Positions 36,569-45,932 are shown, counted from the stretch's first letter. The stretch: DNA of 64,000 nucleotides from Myxococcales bacterium (GCA_016706225.1 JADJKB010000021.1:1178001-1242000); one strand, 5' to 3'. A program made the numbers and translations. Notes: generated from the sequence alone by a model not told the origin.

Positions 36569-38194
36569 CTAGCGGTGTCGCGCCAGGTCGTCCGTCGTGC
36601 TCCGGAGCTCCGTCGAGCCGGCGATCTGGATGGACAGTCCCCCGGTTGGCTCCGACAGCTGCGTGGCCTCGAGCGTCTTCCCCTTGTCGCACCACCAAGC
36701 GAGCGCGTGGGCGGGCGTCCAGGGCGGGACGTCGGGTACGCTTTCGAGCTCTTGCAGGAAGGTCAGAGCCGTATCGGGGCGCCGGGCTGGGTCCTTGGCG
36801 AGACAACGGTGGATGAGGTCGTCAAGAGCCTTGGGAACCTCCGCGTACGCGGAGGGTCGAGGCGGCTCGGCAAGGAGATGCTGCCCCAGAACCTCGATGA
36901 CGGTGCTCCCCTCGAACACGTGACGCCCCGTGAGGAGATAGAAGCCAATGGCCCCGACTGCGTACAGGTCGCCGCGCCCATCCATCGTGGTCGGGTCGCT
37001 AATCGCCTCTGGGCACATGTACTGCGGCGTGCCGGCGATTTCGTTGGCGTGGGTAACGTCGATGCCGCCGGTGTCCTTGAGCTCCTTGACCAAGCCAAAG
37101 TCCAGGAGCTTGAGCTGCTCTGGCTGACCACCGTACAGATGGGGCAGGAGCAAAAGAATGTTGGCGGGCTTGATGTCGCGGTGCACGAGGCCTTCACCGT
37201 GAGCACAGACCAGGGCCTGTCCCACCTGCTCGAGAATGGCGAGAACGCGCCCGACCGGCTGGGGCCCGTCAACGTCCACGAGCCGCCCGAGGGTAACGCC
37301 ATGGATGAGCTCCATCGCGTAGTAAAACACCCCGTCCGGCGTGTGGCCGTAGTCGAAGATGGTGACGATGTTGGGGTGATTGAGCCGGGCAGTGTGCTGC
37401 ACCTCGGTTTCGAAACGCTGCTGTTGCGCCTCGGAGGCGCGGCCTGCATGGAGTAATTTCACGGCCGTCGGTCGCCGCAGCAGGGCATGGCTCGCCTGAT
37501 AGACCGTCCCCATGCCGCCCTCACCGATCTTGTGTTCGAGCAGATATTGGCCCAGCTGCTTGGCGTCGCGGATCTCGCGCCGCAAGCCGTAGATGACCCG
37601 CGACGTTGCCGTCGTCACGGCGACCGTCATGGCCCACCAGGCCGCCGCTTGGACGGTGAGTCCGCGAGCAACGCCTGCGGCCGTCTGGTTCGCGATCTCT
37701 GGCGCGACGGCCCCCCAATTCGTCGGAACGAGGTCGAGAAAGCTGAAGTAGACGCAAACCAGCAGCTGAACACCCACCGCTGCCGCCAGCGCGAAGCTGC
37801 GACGGGCAGAGCTGGGCACGTAGACCGCGCGCGCCGTCAAGGCCACGGTCAGCGCTAGCAGTAGGATGAAGTCAGGCCGTGCTACGTGTTCGACGTAGGC
37901 CCCCATGACGACGAGGGCCCCGGTCCCGAGAAGCAAACCGACCGTCTCGATGCCTCGCAAGACGCGCAGCGAGTGCTGGCCGACCCGACACGCCAGCCAA
38001 ACGCCCATGAACACCAGGCCGCTCGCCAAGTGATACCCGAGCGACGGGCGCCACCACACGTCGGCGAAGAGCAGGCGGAAGCTCAGGAAGAACAGGTAGC
38101 AGCCACCTGCGACGAGTCCAAAAAGCCCAATGCGATGCTGCAGGAAGGCTCGCTCCTCAGCCGTAGCCGCCGTGCTCTTCGCGAATACCGCCAT
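36569..38194 (-). CDS. Membrane Ser/Thr protein kinase
   Basis: 541 residues from ATG 38194. The N-terminal 1-200 contains five or six membrane helices (FGLVAGGCYLFFLSFRLLF, FILLLALTVALTA, VGVQLLVCVYFSFLDL). The C-terminal 215-480 is a eukaryotic-type kinase: GEGGMGTVY (224-232), catalytic Lys246 in TAVKLL, HRDIKPANIL (338-347) and DFGLVKEL. There is no recognisable output domain after it. The order (membrane part first, kinase last) is the reverse of common PknB-like proteins. It lies alone between two identical tRNA-Arg fragments, so it may be island cargo. It should phosphorylate cytosolic targets in response to a membrane signal; both are unknown. Confidence 0.85.
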   Translation of the reverse strand: MAVFAKSTAATAEERAFLQHRIGLFGLVAGGCYLFFLSFRLLFADVWWRPSLGYHLASGLVFMGVWLACRVGQHSLRVLRGIETVGLLLGTGALVVMGAYVEHVARPDFILLLALTVALTARAVYVPSSARRSFALAAAVGVQLLVCVYFSFLDLVPTNWGAVAPEIANQTAAGVARGLTVQAAAWWAMTVAVTTATSRVIYGLRREIRDAKQLGQYLLEHKIGEGGMGTVYQASHALLRRPTAVKLLHAGRASEAQQQRFETEVQHTARLNHPNIVTIFDYGHTPDGVFYYAMELIHGVTLGRLVDVDGPQPVGRVLAILEQVGQALVCAHGEGLVHRDIKPANILLLLPHLYGGQPEQLKLLDFGLVKELKDTGGIDVTHANEIAGTPQYMCPEAISDPTTMDGRGDLYAVGAIGFYLLTGRHVFEGSTVIEVLGQHLLAEPPRPSAYAEVPKALDDLIHRCLAKDPARRPDTALTFLQELESVPDVPPWTPAHALAWWCDKGKTLEATQLSEPTGGLSIQIAGSTELRSTTDDLARHR

Positions 38195-38336
38195 CGGGGC
38201 CACCGTAGCCCATCTCCGGCAGAGCCACTGCTTGTTCGCCTGGCTGCGCTGGCTGACACGCGCTTGCCGCCCGGCGCTGGCCCTGCGCGCGATACTCACC
38301 CGTCGTCGGGATGAATTGCACGCCCCGGGGCCACCG

Positions 38337-39591
38337 TTACCCACGCTGGGGGGAGCGCCAGGCGGCCGACAGCGTCCAGCTCCAGCACGGCGCGAGCGAA
38401 GTCGCGGGCGCGCTCGACCGTAATTTTCTCCCCGGTGCGCGCAGCTTCGAGGAGCGCCGTTTGCGCCTTTCAGCCTCTTTACTACAGTGCGCCCCAGTGG
38501 ATTCGAACCACTGACCTACGGCTCCGGAGGGCCTTGCCTTCCGTCGAGGTTCCGAAGACTTAGACCCTCTCGGATCACGTTTGGATCGCAATTGGGCGGG
38601 CGCTGGGCGGCGGGTCTGGTTGGCCGCGGTCTGAATCACGGACGTGGCTAGATGGGCGTAGCGCTCGGTCACCTCGACGCTGGAGTGCCCGAGCAGGTCT
38701 CGCACTTCTTCGAGCCGCCAGACGCGCCCCCACCAGCCCGCTGCGAGAGACGACGCGCAGGTGTGGCGTAGGTCATGCCACCGGACCGGGCGTGTGATGC
38801 CGGCCTTCGTGCGAAGCTCGTGGAAGCGGTACAGCTTGCCGCGGTCCCGCCGATGCCCACGTGGGGTGGGGAAAGCGAGCTTGAGCGGGTTCTTCGGGGC
38901 GTAGCTCGGAAGCAGCTCGAGCCAGCTCCGGGTGACCGTTACGGCTTCTGGAATGAGAGGCACGCGCCGGACTCGATTGCTCTTGGTTGCGCGTCCTGGC
39001 GCAGCGTAGCGCACGATGATGTGCGGGCCGGTCGAGTCATCGAGCTTCACGTCGGCCAGCAGCAAGCACCACTGCTCGCTCTGGCGAACGCCCGTGTACA
39101 TGGCGAACAGTATACGCAGGCGGTCCGGCTCCGGAATGTGTTTGCAGGTCGCGATCGCCCGCTGCTCCTGCGGTGTGAGGAAGGTCCAGCCGTCAGCGGT
39201 GTCTCCTTCCTGCCGGACCTTGATGTCTCTCGCCGGATTCGTCTCGATGATGCCGTCAGCGATGGCGTGGCCGAAGCAGGCGCGCAGCAGGTTCACGCAG
39301 TGCCGACGCGTGGAGCGCGAGACTTTGCGATGTCGGCGCCGATCGACGGTCGTCTTCTTCGCCAGCTCCTCGACCCACTGGCGCACATCGCGCGGCGCGA
39401 TCGCCTTGACCGGCATTGTGCCCAACCAAGAAGGGGCTATGTGAATGCGGAATCGGCTTCGTTCGGTGCCGATGCCGCGGACGCCATCGAGCTCGCGCCG
39501 GTCCAGGCACCGCTCGCCGAGTTCGCGCAGCGTCGTGCCGCCTACGGCAACGTAGTCCGGCGAGGCGAGCTTCGACGCGGCAGCGGACAGG
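38337..39591 (-). pseudogene. Tyrosine integrase, N-terminus lost
   Basis: The core-binding part (LGERCLDRRELDGVRGIGTE, VKAIAPRDVRQWVEELAKK) and complete catalytic domain are present: Arg in YTGVRQSEQ, WHDLRHTCAS with His and Arg, LGHSSVEVTERYAHL with His and the nucleophile Tyr. The reading frame runs on through the 42-bp att core (38489-38530) and another 50 codons, so integration changes the C-terminal tail. At 39591 the coding sequence is cut by an IS91-like fragment; the missing N-terminal third is found at 49866-50219. It would insert DNA at the 3' end of tRNA-Arg(CCG). Confidence 0.8.
38489..38530 (-). other. tRNA-Arg(CCG) 3' fragment, attachment-site repeat 2
   Basis: Identical over 42 bp to 36141-36182. 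It lies inside the 3' part of the integrase reading frame, the usual arrangement for an element's own att site. No tRNA 5' half is present upstream. Confidence 0.8.
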
Positions 39592-40407
39592 CCGGCGACG
39601 CCACTGGACGAGAGGCCTTGTGCAAGTACATCTTGCGCCCGCCGATTGCGCAGGAGCGCGTCCGGCTCATCGCCGACGACCTCGTCCGCATCGAGCTCAA
39701 GAGGCCTTTCAGTGACGGAACCTTCGCGCTCGACCTCGACCCACTGGCGCTCCTGGTCCGACTTGCTACCACGGTGCCGCCCCCCGGCTTCCACACCATC
39801 AGGTACGCAGGGGTTCTCGCCGCAGCGAGCAAGTGGCGAGCGCGAGTCGTTCCGCCGCCGCCGCCCACGTCGCATGACGATGACGCCGCCGACTGCGCGA
39901 AGGACTGCGCGACGTGCAGCGCGAAGGACAAGCCGCCCACGCATCGCTCGGGGTATCGCCCGTGGCGTGAGCTTCTCATGCGCGCGTTCAAGATCGACGT
40001 TGAGCGCTGCGACAAGTGCGGGTCGCGTATGAAGATGCGCGCGCTCGTCATGACCAGCGCTGGCATCGAGCGCTACCTCGCCTGGCTCGGTGAGCCGACC
40101 GAGCCGCCGCGCCTCGCGCCCGCTCGCGCTCCGCCCTACTTCAAGAGCGTCGCCGTCCGCAGGAGACTTGGCGAGCCGGCGCAGGCGGAGCTGTTCGACG
40201 CGCTGACGCGCGCTCCCCAGGGCCGACGTGCGCTTGGCGCTGGGCGCCTTGCCCTCCGGAAACCTCGACCAGGCGAAAGCGGCGCCTCGCGGACCAGAAT
40301 TCACCCTGTCGGAGACCGGAACCAGGCAGGGTGAACCCGTCGCGCAGGGGAAGGCGTCCCGCTCGCGACTGTCGGGGCGCCGGGGCGCCGCTTGTAATGA
40401 CTACGGG
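39591..40407 (+). mobile_element. IS91/ISCR-like element, copy C: 3' part with right end
   Basis: It matches copy B from 54369 to 55187 almost base for base. It encodes the C-terminal third of the transposase (GREALCKYILRPPIAQERVR, ERCDKCGSRMKMRALVMTS). Two bases fewer near 40200 remove the stop seen in copy B and extend the frame by about 45 codons. It ends ...ttgtaatgactacggg at 40407, the same point where copy B ends, which marks the element's right terminus. Its left join is inside the integrase. Confidence 0.8.
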
Positions 40408-40620
40408 CTCGGCGACGACTTCGACGACGACACGTCGGAGATCCCGGTCGCGCTCTCGCGGCGCGAGCTCTCGGAGCTGGTGTCCACGTCGTTCGAGACT
40501 GCGATTCGCGTGATGACGCGCTGGGAACGCGACGGAGTGCTCGAGACCACCGAGCGCGGTTTCGTGATCCGCCGCATGTCCATGCTGGCCGAAGTCGCTG
40601 GAGTCGAAGCTCCAACGTGA
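40408..40620 (+). pseudogene. C-terminal DNA-binding fragment of a Crp/Fnr regulator
   Basis: The frame reads IPVALSRRELSELVSTSFET, AIRVMTRWERDGVLETTERG, FVIRRMSMLAEVAG. This is the winged-helix end of Crp/Fnr proteins (helix-turn-helix L-S-R-x-E-L-x-x-L-V ... E-T-A-I-R-V-M-x-R-W). The cyclic-nucleotide or cofactor-binding part is missing because the right end of the IS91-like fragment abuts codon one of this stretch. It converges on the Rrf2 gene with an 8-bp gap. Confidence 0.7.
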
Positions 40621-40627
40621 TCTGGGA

Positions 40628-41074
40628 CTACTTGCGACGCCGACGACGCAGGTTCGCGAGCGTGCTGTCGTTGGCCCAGCGAACGAGAGAATCGTTCAAT
40701 GTCGACCAGGCTGGGTGTAGCGGGCACGGTCGGCTCGCGTCGCAGTCTCCCCAACCGAATGCGCAGCGACCGCTGACCGGCGCCTCGCCGATCGCGTCGA
40801 GGACGTCCGCGAATCGGATGCGGTGCGCGGGACGCGCCAGAACGAAGCCACCGCCGTGGCCCTTGTGCGAGATCAAGAGGCCGGCGGCCACCAGTCGTCG
40901 CAGGACTTTCGAGAGGTAATGCACGGGCACGTTCGTCGCGCGTGACAGCTCCAAGGCTGGGAGCGCCGTGCCGGATTCCGCCAGCGCGAGCTCGGCCATG
41001 GCGCGGAGCGCGTACTCCGCCGTCTGACTGATGGGCGCGACCGCCGAGCCCCCCCTCGGCAGGACGGCCGTCAT
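40628..41074 (-). CDS. Rrf2-family iron-sulphur transcription regulator
   Basis: 148 residues from ATG 41074, with gggaggt as ribosome site. The winged helix is clear (ISQTAEYALRAMAELALAE, VPVHYLSKVLRRLVAAGLL, GHGGGFVLARPA). A cluster-binding motif follows: Cys104, Cys111, Cys117 and His120, spaced C-x6-C-x5-C-x2-H, close to IscR/NsrR-type [2Fe-2S] sites. It probably senses redox state or NO and represses nearby genes. The plus-strand tryptophanase remnant is divergent from it, so it may once have controlled that gene. Confidence 0.8.
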   Translation of the reverse strand: MTAVLPRGGSAVAPISQTAEYALRAMAELALAESGTALPALELSRATNVPVHYLSKVLRRLVAAGLLISHKGHGGGFVLARPAHRIRFADVLDAIGEAPVSGRCAFGWGDCDASRPCPLHPAWSTLNDSLVRWANDSTLANLRRRRRK

Positions 41075-41179
41075 GCGCACCTCCCTACGTCAGTGAAGCC
41101 CACCCGCTCAATGGACCACGCTGTCCACAGAAGTTCAAGTCCAGAGACCGGAACGCCGCGTGCATGCGATGGGATACCA

Positions 41180-41603
41180 ATGGTACGCGCAGACGAGTTT
41201 CACACCATCATCGAACCGTTCCGCATCAAGGCGGTCGAACCGATCACGATCACGACGCATGCGGAGCGGGAAGCCCTGCTCGTCCAAGCGGGCTACAACT
41301 TGTTCTGTATCCCCGCGCACGGCGTGATCCGCGCTCCCGGCCCAGGCACTGGCAATCGAGCTCTATCGCGAGGGGGGCGTCCGCGGAGTGGAAGTGGGAA
41401 GCCTGATGTTCGGAGCCGTCACGCCTCACGAGTTCGTGCGACTTGCGCCGCCACGCAGGGTGTACACGGCCTCTCACGTGGATTGGGTCATCGAAACCGC
41501 CGAGCGCGTCGCCCGACGCCTCGATCGCATTCCAGGTTACCGCATCGTCCGAGAGCCACCGCTCCTGCGTCACTTCACCGCGGAGCTCGCCGTCCTCGAT
41601 TGA
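41180..41603 (+). pseudogene. tnaA: Tryptophanase gene with internal deletion
   Basis: The first 45 codons read HTIIEPFRIKAVEPITITTH, AEREALLVQAGYNLFCIP, the N-terminus of tryptophanase-type beta-eliminating lyases. About 30 bp later, in another frame, the text is ALAIELYREGGVRGVEVGSL, MFGAVTPHEFVRLAPPRRVY, then RIVREPPLLRHFTAELAVLD, their C-terminus. The whole PLP-binding middle (roughly 300 residues in full-length enzymes) is absent. The enzyme would split tryptophan to indole, pyruvate and ammonia. This copy is dead. Confidence 0.8.
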
Positions 41604-41610
41604 TGCGAAC

Positions 41611-41976
41611 ATGACCCCCCACTTCATCCTGTACGTGCGAGACCAGAAAGCGAGCGTCGCCTTCTATCGCAGCGTCTTTTTACGTGAACCGCGGCTCGAC
41701 GTACCGGGAATGACGGAATTCGATCTCGAGGGCGCCGTGCTCGGAATCATGCCGGAAGCGGGTATTCGGCACCTGCTGGGTCCCACGTTGCCCAAGGCGA
41801 GCGCCGGATTGCGCGCGGAGCTCTATCTGCTGGTCGACGACCCGGCCGCGTTCCACCGGCGAGCGCTCGAAGCCGGTGCGCGAGAGCTCAGCCCGCTCGC
41901 AGCGCGTGATTGGGGACACGTCGTCGCCTACAGCCTGGACGCTGACGGCCACGTCGTGGCGTTCGCTCGCGGCTGA
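41611..41976 (+). CDS. VOC-family (glyoxalase/bleomycin-resistance-like) protein
   Basis: 121 residues: FILYVRDQKASVAFYRSVF at the start, LRAELYLLVDDPAAFHRRAL in the middle, DWGHVVAYSLDADGHVVAFA at the end. This is the standard single-domain VOC layout with a C-terminal D-x-D-G-H-x-x-x-F strand. The glyoxalase or antibiotic-binding subtype cannot be decided. The ATG lies 8 bp after the tryptophanase remnant stop, so they may have shared an operon. Cytosolic. Confidence 0.75.
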   Translation: MTPHFILYVRDQKASVAFYRSVFLREPRLDVPGMTEFDLEGAVLGIMPEAGIRHLLGPTLPKASAGLRAELYLLVDDPAAFHRRALEAGARELSPLAARDWGHVVAYSLDADGHVVAFARG

Positions 41977-42006
41977 ACGGAATGAGCGGTTGCAGAGCGA
42001 TCGAAG

Positions 42007-43350
42007 CTACTCGAATCGAAGCTTTCCGATCGCCGCGTAGAGTTCCGAAGTGTCCGGGTTCTCCCGCATGAACGTGCCCGCGCCCACGAAGTCCCCGTCC
42101 GGGTGCCAGGCAACGTTGCGATAGAACTGCCAGCTTTCCCCGAGGTCGGCCGAGCGGCACTCCGTCGCGTCGGCGTTGCATTGAACCACCAGCGTCTGAG
42201 CGTAGTCGTTACCAGAGTGAGTCCCGAGCATGACGAGACCTTTGGACCCAACCGCGAGCGTGTCCAGCCGACTGGTCGTGGGAAAGGACCGGCGGTTCAG
42301 CACGACGCCGTCGTGGTCCAACCACAAGAGAACGGCGCGACGATCGTACGGCCCGCCACCGAGGGTGACACCGCCGAGATCCACATCACCCCCCGCGATC
42401 ATCAAGAGCACGAGGTTGCCCGACTCGTCGACCCCGAGCGAGCCAACCTCGGTGTCGCTACCACTGAAGCTCCGATGCCAGAGCAGGTTACCGGCCGGCC
42501 CCAGCGCGACGACGGTCACCGCATGCTCGCCCGTGGTGGGGATCGGGTCTTCGCCGAGATCCACCGCGAATTGCGAGAGGACGGCGAGGTAGATGTTACC
42601 GGAGCCATCCGCCGTCAGCGCGGGACGAGGCCCACCAATGCTGAAGAGAGAAGTGAGGCGCCGACCCCAGAGCGCGTGACCGTCTGCATCCAGCGAGAAG
42701 ACGCCGAGCCAGCGATATCCAATGCCCCCCGCCACGATGTCCGGCATGTCGATGACCACATCATCGATCTGGGGACTGAACGCGCACTCCACCGCGACCA
42801 CCGCGCCACCGGCATTCGCCGGCACGACTCCGATTCCAAACCCATACAGATCCCAGTTCGGGTCCTGGGGCAGGATCGGCGTATCCCACACGCGCTGGCC
42901 AGTGCGCGAAAGCTTGGACACGAAACCGCCTCGCTTCAAACCGAGGTCACCGAGACCGGGAAACCGCGCGCCACCCGCCACGAACACGTTGCCGTCGGAG
43001 TCCACTGCCGTGGCATCAGCGCTATCGTAGACACCTGCGGAGTCGTTTTGTTGGCTCGCGAACACCCAAAGCGGAACGCCGCTCGCATCGAACGCGGTCA
43101 CGAACGCAATCTCCCACCAATCTCCCTCCGCTAGAGCCACGCCATTCCCGAAGTCGAGCGGCCCGGCATGATTGCCCGCGAGGATCAAGTTGCCCTCTGG
43201 GCTCACGCTGACGGAGCGCACCTGGGTCGGCAGGGACCCCGTACCAAAATGGTGCTTCCAACCCACCAGCTTCGCGTCGTCTGACTCACTCTGGGCGCAC
43301 GCCGGAGTCAGCATCAAGAGGAGCGCGAGTGAACCGGTAGCGCACCGCAT
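42007..43350 (-). CDS. Secreted beta-propeller (SBBP-like) protein
   Basis: 447 residues. The signal peptide is CATGSLALLLMLTPAC-A-Q, which could be a lipobox. The mature protein has repeated blades with the pattern D-x-x-G-N-x-x-x-A-G (SVSPEGNLILAGNHAGPLDF, VDSDGNVFVAGGARFPG, ADGSGNIYLAVLSQFAVDLG, VDESGNLVLLMIAGG). This type is common in myxobacterial surface proteins, with no enzymatic residues. It is transcribed divergently from the two-component genes, with about 200 bp between starts. Function unknown; a binding or scaffold role is likely. Confidence 0.7.
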   Translation of the reverse strand: MRCATGSLALLLMLTPACAQSESDDAKLVGWKHHFGTGSLPTQVRSVSVSPEGNLILAGNHAGPLDFGNGVALAEGDWWEIAFVTAFDASGVPLWVFASQQNDSAGVYDSADATAVDSDGNVFVAGGARFPGLGDLGLKRGGFVSKLSRTGQRVWDTPILPQDPNWDLYGFGIGVVPANAGGAVVAVECAFSPQIDDVVIDMPDIVAGGIGYRWLGVFSLDADGHALWGRRLTSLFSIGGPRPALTADGSGNIYLAVLSQFAVDLGEDPIPTTGEHAVTVVALGPAGNLLWHRSFSGSDTEVGSLGVDESGNLVLLMIAGGDVDLGGVTLGGGPYDRRAVLLWLDHDGVVLNRRSFPTTSRLDTLAVGSKGLVMLGTHSGNDYAQTLVVQCNADATECRSADLGESWQFYRNVAWHPDGDFVGAGTFMRENPDTSELYAAIGKLRFE

Positions 43351-43548
43351 TCAGAACCCTCCGACGAGAATAGCGCATCGTGGAGGCGGCGGGCCTGGTC
43401 GAGCGCTGGAGAGGAGACTCATGCGCACCGCGTCAAGTCGCACGCACGAGCTGCGGCGTTCCGGCCCGAACCGCAAGAATTGCGCGCGAGAACCAGTCCC
43501 GCGGGTCGCGCAGTTTGCGGCACGGAATCTGCTCTTCGATACCCCAAG

Positions 43549-44217
43549 ATGCGCATTCTGGTGGTCGAGGACGAGCCCAAGATTGCGGGCTTCCTTCGGC
43601 GTGGGCTCACCGAAGAAGGGCACCGCGTGGACGTCGTCCCAGACATCGCAGAAGCGGAAAGCGCGATCACCGAGGACTACGACCTGCTCGTCGTCGATCG
43701 CATGCTGCCCGACGGAGACGGTCTCTCGATCGTTCGTGGGCTTCGCAGGCAAGGCAAACTGACGCCCGCCATCTGCCTCACGGCGCGCGATCGTGTCGAA
43801 GAACGCATCGAAGGCCTGTACGGCGGCGCCGACGACTACATCGTGAAGCCCTTCGAGTTCGACGAGTTGCTCGCGCGCATCGCGGCGGTGACTCGGCGTG
43901 CGTCTCTCGCCGAGCAACTCGAAGTCGGCGACCTCGTCATCGACGTGCCGGCGCGCCGAGTGACGCGAGCGGGTCGCGAGCTCGGCCTCACCGCGCAGGA
44001 GTTCGATTTATTGCGATATCTGGCCGAAAATGCCGGTCGTGTCCTGTCGCGAACGAGGATCCTGAACGCGGTCTGGGACGTGACCAACGACCCGCGAACG
44101 AACCTCGTGGACGTGTACGTGAGTTACCTGCGAGCCAAGATCGACAAGGGTTTCGAGCGACCATTGCTGCACACCGTACGCGGTGTCGGCTATGTGCTCG
44201 AGGACCGGCCCCGATGA
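43549..44217 (+). CDS. OmpR-family response regulator
   Basis: 222 residues. The receiver has an acidic pocket at Glu7-Asp8, phospho-acceptor Asp50 (LLVVDRMLPDGDG), Thr/Ser switch in CLTARD and Lys100 (YIVKPFEF). A winged-helix DNA-binding domain follows (ELGLTAQEFDLLRYLAENAG, VDVYVSYLRAKIDKGFE, TVRGVGYVLED). It overlaps the kinase gene by 4 bp (ATGA). It likely controls the redox operon downstream, whose promoter region carries repeats (45528-45566). Resembles CusR/QseB types. Confidence 0.9.
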   Translation: MRILVVEDEPKIAGFLRRGLTEEGHRVDVVPDIAEAESAITEDYDLLVVDRMLPDGDGLSIVRGLRRQGKLTPAICLTARDRVEERIEGLYGGADDYIVKPFEFDELLARIAAVTRRASLAEQLEVGDLVIDVPARRVTRAGRELGLTAQEFDLLRYLAENAGRVLSRTRILNAVWDVTNDPRTNLVDVYVSYLRAKIDKGFERPLLHTVRGVGYVLEDRPR

Positions 44218-45515
44218 CCACCTCCGTTGCTCGCCGAGTAGCTGGCAACGGAGCGCTGGTTCTGGTGACGACGCTCGCGCTCGTCGGAATCGGCACCGGC
44301 GCGGCGCTCCACGTGCAACGCACGAACGCCCTGGACGAAGCGCTTTTGGCCGCCGTCCATGGTCGGGCCCATCCCGATGTCTCCGCCGAGGTCGAGGTCG
44401 AGGTCGAGCACGCCCGCTCGCCGGTCGACACCTGGCTCGTGGCGCCCGAAGACCCGCGTGTGCCACCAGAAGCGGTGCGAAATGCGAAGCGGGCCGAGCG
44501 TCCGCTGTTCGCGGATGTCGGCGATCGACGGCTCGTGTTGCTCGCGTTCGAGGTGGAGCACGAACACGGCGAATCGAAGCACCTGGCGGCTGCGTCGGCT
44601 CCTCGCATGACCCTCGGGCGCAGCGTGGGCTCGTTCGCCCTGAGCTACTCTCTGGCGGCCGCGCTGGCGGCGCTGATCGCGAGCGTCGCGCTCGGCGTCA
44701 GCGTTCGTCACGCGTTCCGCCCGCTCGACCGGGCTCGCGGGGAAGCGTCACGCGTTATCGATCTCGCCGGGGGCCAGCGTCTCACCGAGGACGGTCCGGT
44801 GGAGATTCGCTCGCTCATCGTCGCAATCAACGGGCTCCTCACACGGCTCGACGTTGCGCATCGGGCCCAGAGCCGATTCACCGCGGAGGCGGCCCACGAG
44901 CTCCGAACGCCCGTCACTGCGATGCTCGGCGAGCTGGATGTCGCGCTGCGCAGCGATCGCACGCGCGAGGAGTACCGCGAAGTACTCGTCTCGAGCCGCG
45001 ACGAAGTCGAACGCTTGCGACGACTCGTCGAAGGGCTCACGGCTCTGGCGCGCATCGACGCGGGACAGATCGAGCATGGCCGCGAGCGGGTCCGCGCCGC
45101 AGAGCTCGCGACGTCGGCGCTCGAGAGCGAGCGGAAGACCCTGGCGCGCGCGGGATCGAACGTGCGCGTGGAGGTGGTGACGGATCCCGAGCTCGAAGCC
45201 GAACGTTCGCTCGTGGAGGTGGCTCTCGCCAACCTGCTTCGAAATGCTGCGCGACACGCTCCTGGTGCGGATGTCGTCCTCAGCGTCAAAAGCGAGGACC
45301 AGCACGTGATCTTCGATGTCGACGATGCGGGGGCGGGTGTGTCCGTCGAGGAGCGTGAAGCGCTGTTCGATCGCTTTGCGCGCACGGGTGAGGCTCGTCG
45401 TCGGGACCGGACGGGCCTCGGGCTCGGGCTACCGATTGCGCGGGAGATCGCGCGTCGTCACGGGGGGACTGCACGCTTGCCGCTTCCCCCGCGCGCGGCC
45501 CTCGCGCCCGCCTGA
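44214..45515 (+). CDS. Membrane sensor histidine kinase
   Basis: 433 residues. The first helix is about 13-33 (ALVLVTTLALVGIGTG). A short periplasmic domain of about 105 residues is rich in Glu/His (VEVEVEHARS, VEHEHGESKHL) and may bind metal. The second helix is about 144-163. HAMP is followed by HisKA with His228 (AEAAHELRTPVTAM), N box ANLLRNAARHA, G1 DAGAG (371-375) and G2 GLGLGLPIA (401-409). Partner of the regulator that overlaps its start. The acidic/His-rich sensor suggests a cation or redox signal; this is inference. Confidence 0.88.
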   Translation: MTTSVARRVAGNGALVLVTTLALVGIGTGAALHVQRTNALDEALLAAVHGRAHPDVSAEVEVEVEHARSPVDTWLVAPEDPRVPPEAVRNAKRAERPLFADVGDRRLVLLAFEVEHEHGESKHLAAASAPRMTLGRSVGSFALSYSLAAALAALIASVALGVSVRHAFRPLDRARGEASRVIDLAGGQRLTEDGPVEIRSLIVAINGLLTRLDVAHRAQSRFTAEAAHELRTPVTAMLGELDVALRSDRTREEYREVLVSSRDEVERLRRLVEGLTALARIDAGQIEHGRERVRAAELATSALESERKTLARAGSNVRVEVVTDPELEAERSLVEVALANLLRNAARHAPGADVVLSVKSEDQHVIFDVDDAGAGVSVEEREALFDRFARTGEARRRDRTGLGLGLPIAREIARRHGGTARLPLPPRAALAPA

Positions 45516-45527
45516 CGCTGAAAATCA

Positions 45528-45575
45528 CCAACATCTAAGCGCGTCCTCAGCGTCCTTTAATGTTGGATAGCTACG
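45528..45575 (+). promoter_or_regulatory. Possible response-regulator binding region
   Basis: Between the kinase stop and the next gene are an inverted repeat ccaacat/atgttgg (45528-45534, 45560-45566) and, inside it, a direct repeat gcgtcct (45541-45547, 45550-45556). OmpR-type regulators bind direct repeats, and the 85-bp gap suggests a second promoter. No binding is shown. Confidence 0.35.
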
Positions 45576-45599
45576 GTGACTTCAACAACGGAGGTCATC

Positions 45600-45932
45600 A
45601 TGCACAAACAAATCGCCCTGGCCTATGCAATCGCCGGACTGGCTGTGGCCGCGGCGCTGCTCGTCGTCGTCGGCTCCACTACGGGTTGGTTCGCGGACCA
45701 GGTCGCGACCGACGCTGGTCCGATCGAACCCGCCTCGCCGCCTGCCCCGGACCCCGCGCCGAGCTCGAAACCGGCTGCGCCCCGTCCAGAGCCAGTGATT
45801 CCGGCGACTTCACAAGCGATCGAGTCGCCCCCCGAAACCATCTACGTGGACGAGCCCGCTCCCCAGAAACGAAGTCATCACGACGACGACGACGATCACG
45901 ATTCCCATGAACGGGAGTCCGACGATGACTGA
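45600..45932 (+). CDS. Small membrane-anchored protein with His/Asp-rich tail
   Basis: 110 residues from ATG 45600, with ribosome site cggaggt. One N-terminal helix (ALAYAIAGLAVAAALLVVVG) is followed by a Pro/Ala-rich stretch and a tail of Asp, His and Glu (KRSHHDDDDDHDSHERESDD) that could bind divalent metal. The stop overlaps the next gene's start region by 8 bp. It lies between the two-component system and ApbE, so a role in metal or electron handling at the outer face of the membrane is plausible. No family recognised. Confidence 0.65.
   Translation: MHKQIALAYAIAGLAVAAALLVVVGSTTGWFADQVATDAGPIEPASPPAPDPAPSSKPAAPRPEPVIPATSQAIESPPETIYVDEPAPQKRSHHDDDDDHDSHERESDDD

Noticed and set aside
38337..40304. 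A single 655-residue protein
   Set aside because: Only the part up to 39591 is integrase; the rest is antisense of the IS91-like fragment that cut the gene.
43380..45515. 711-codon open frame overlapping the two-component genes
   Set aside because: Out-of-frame shadow of the response regulator and kinase, with Arg-rich composition.
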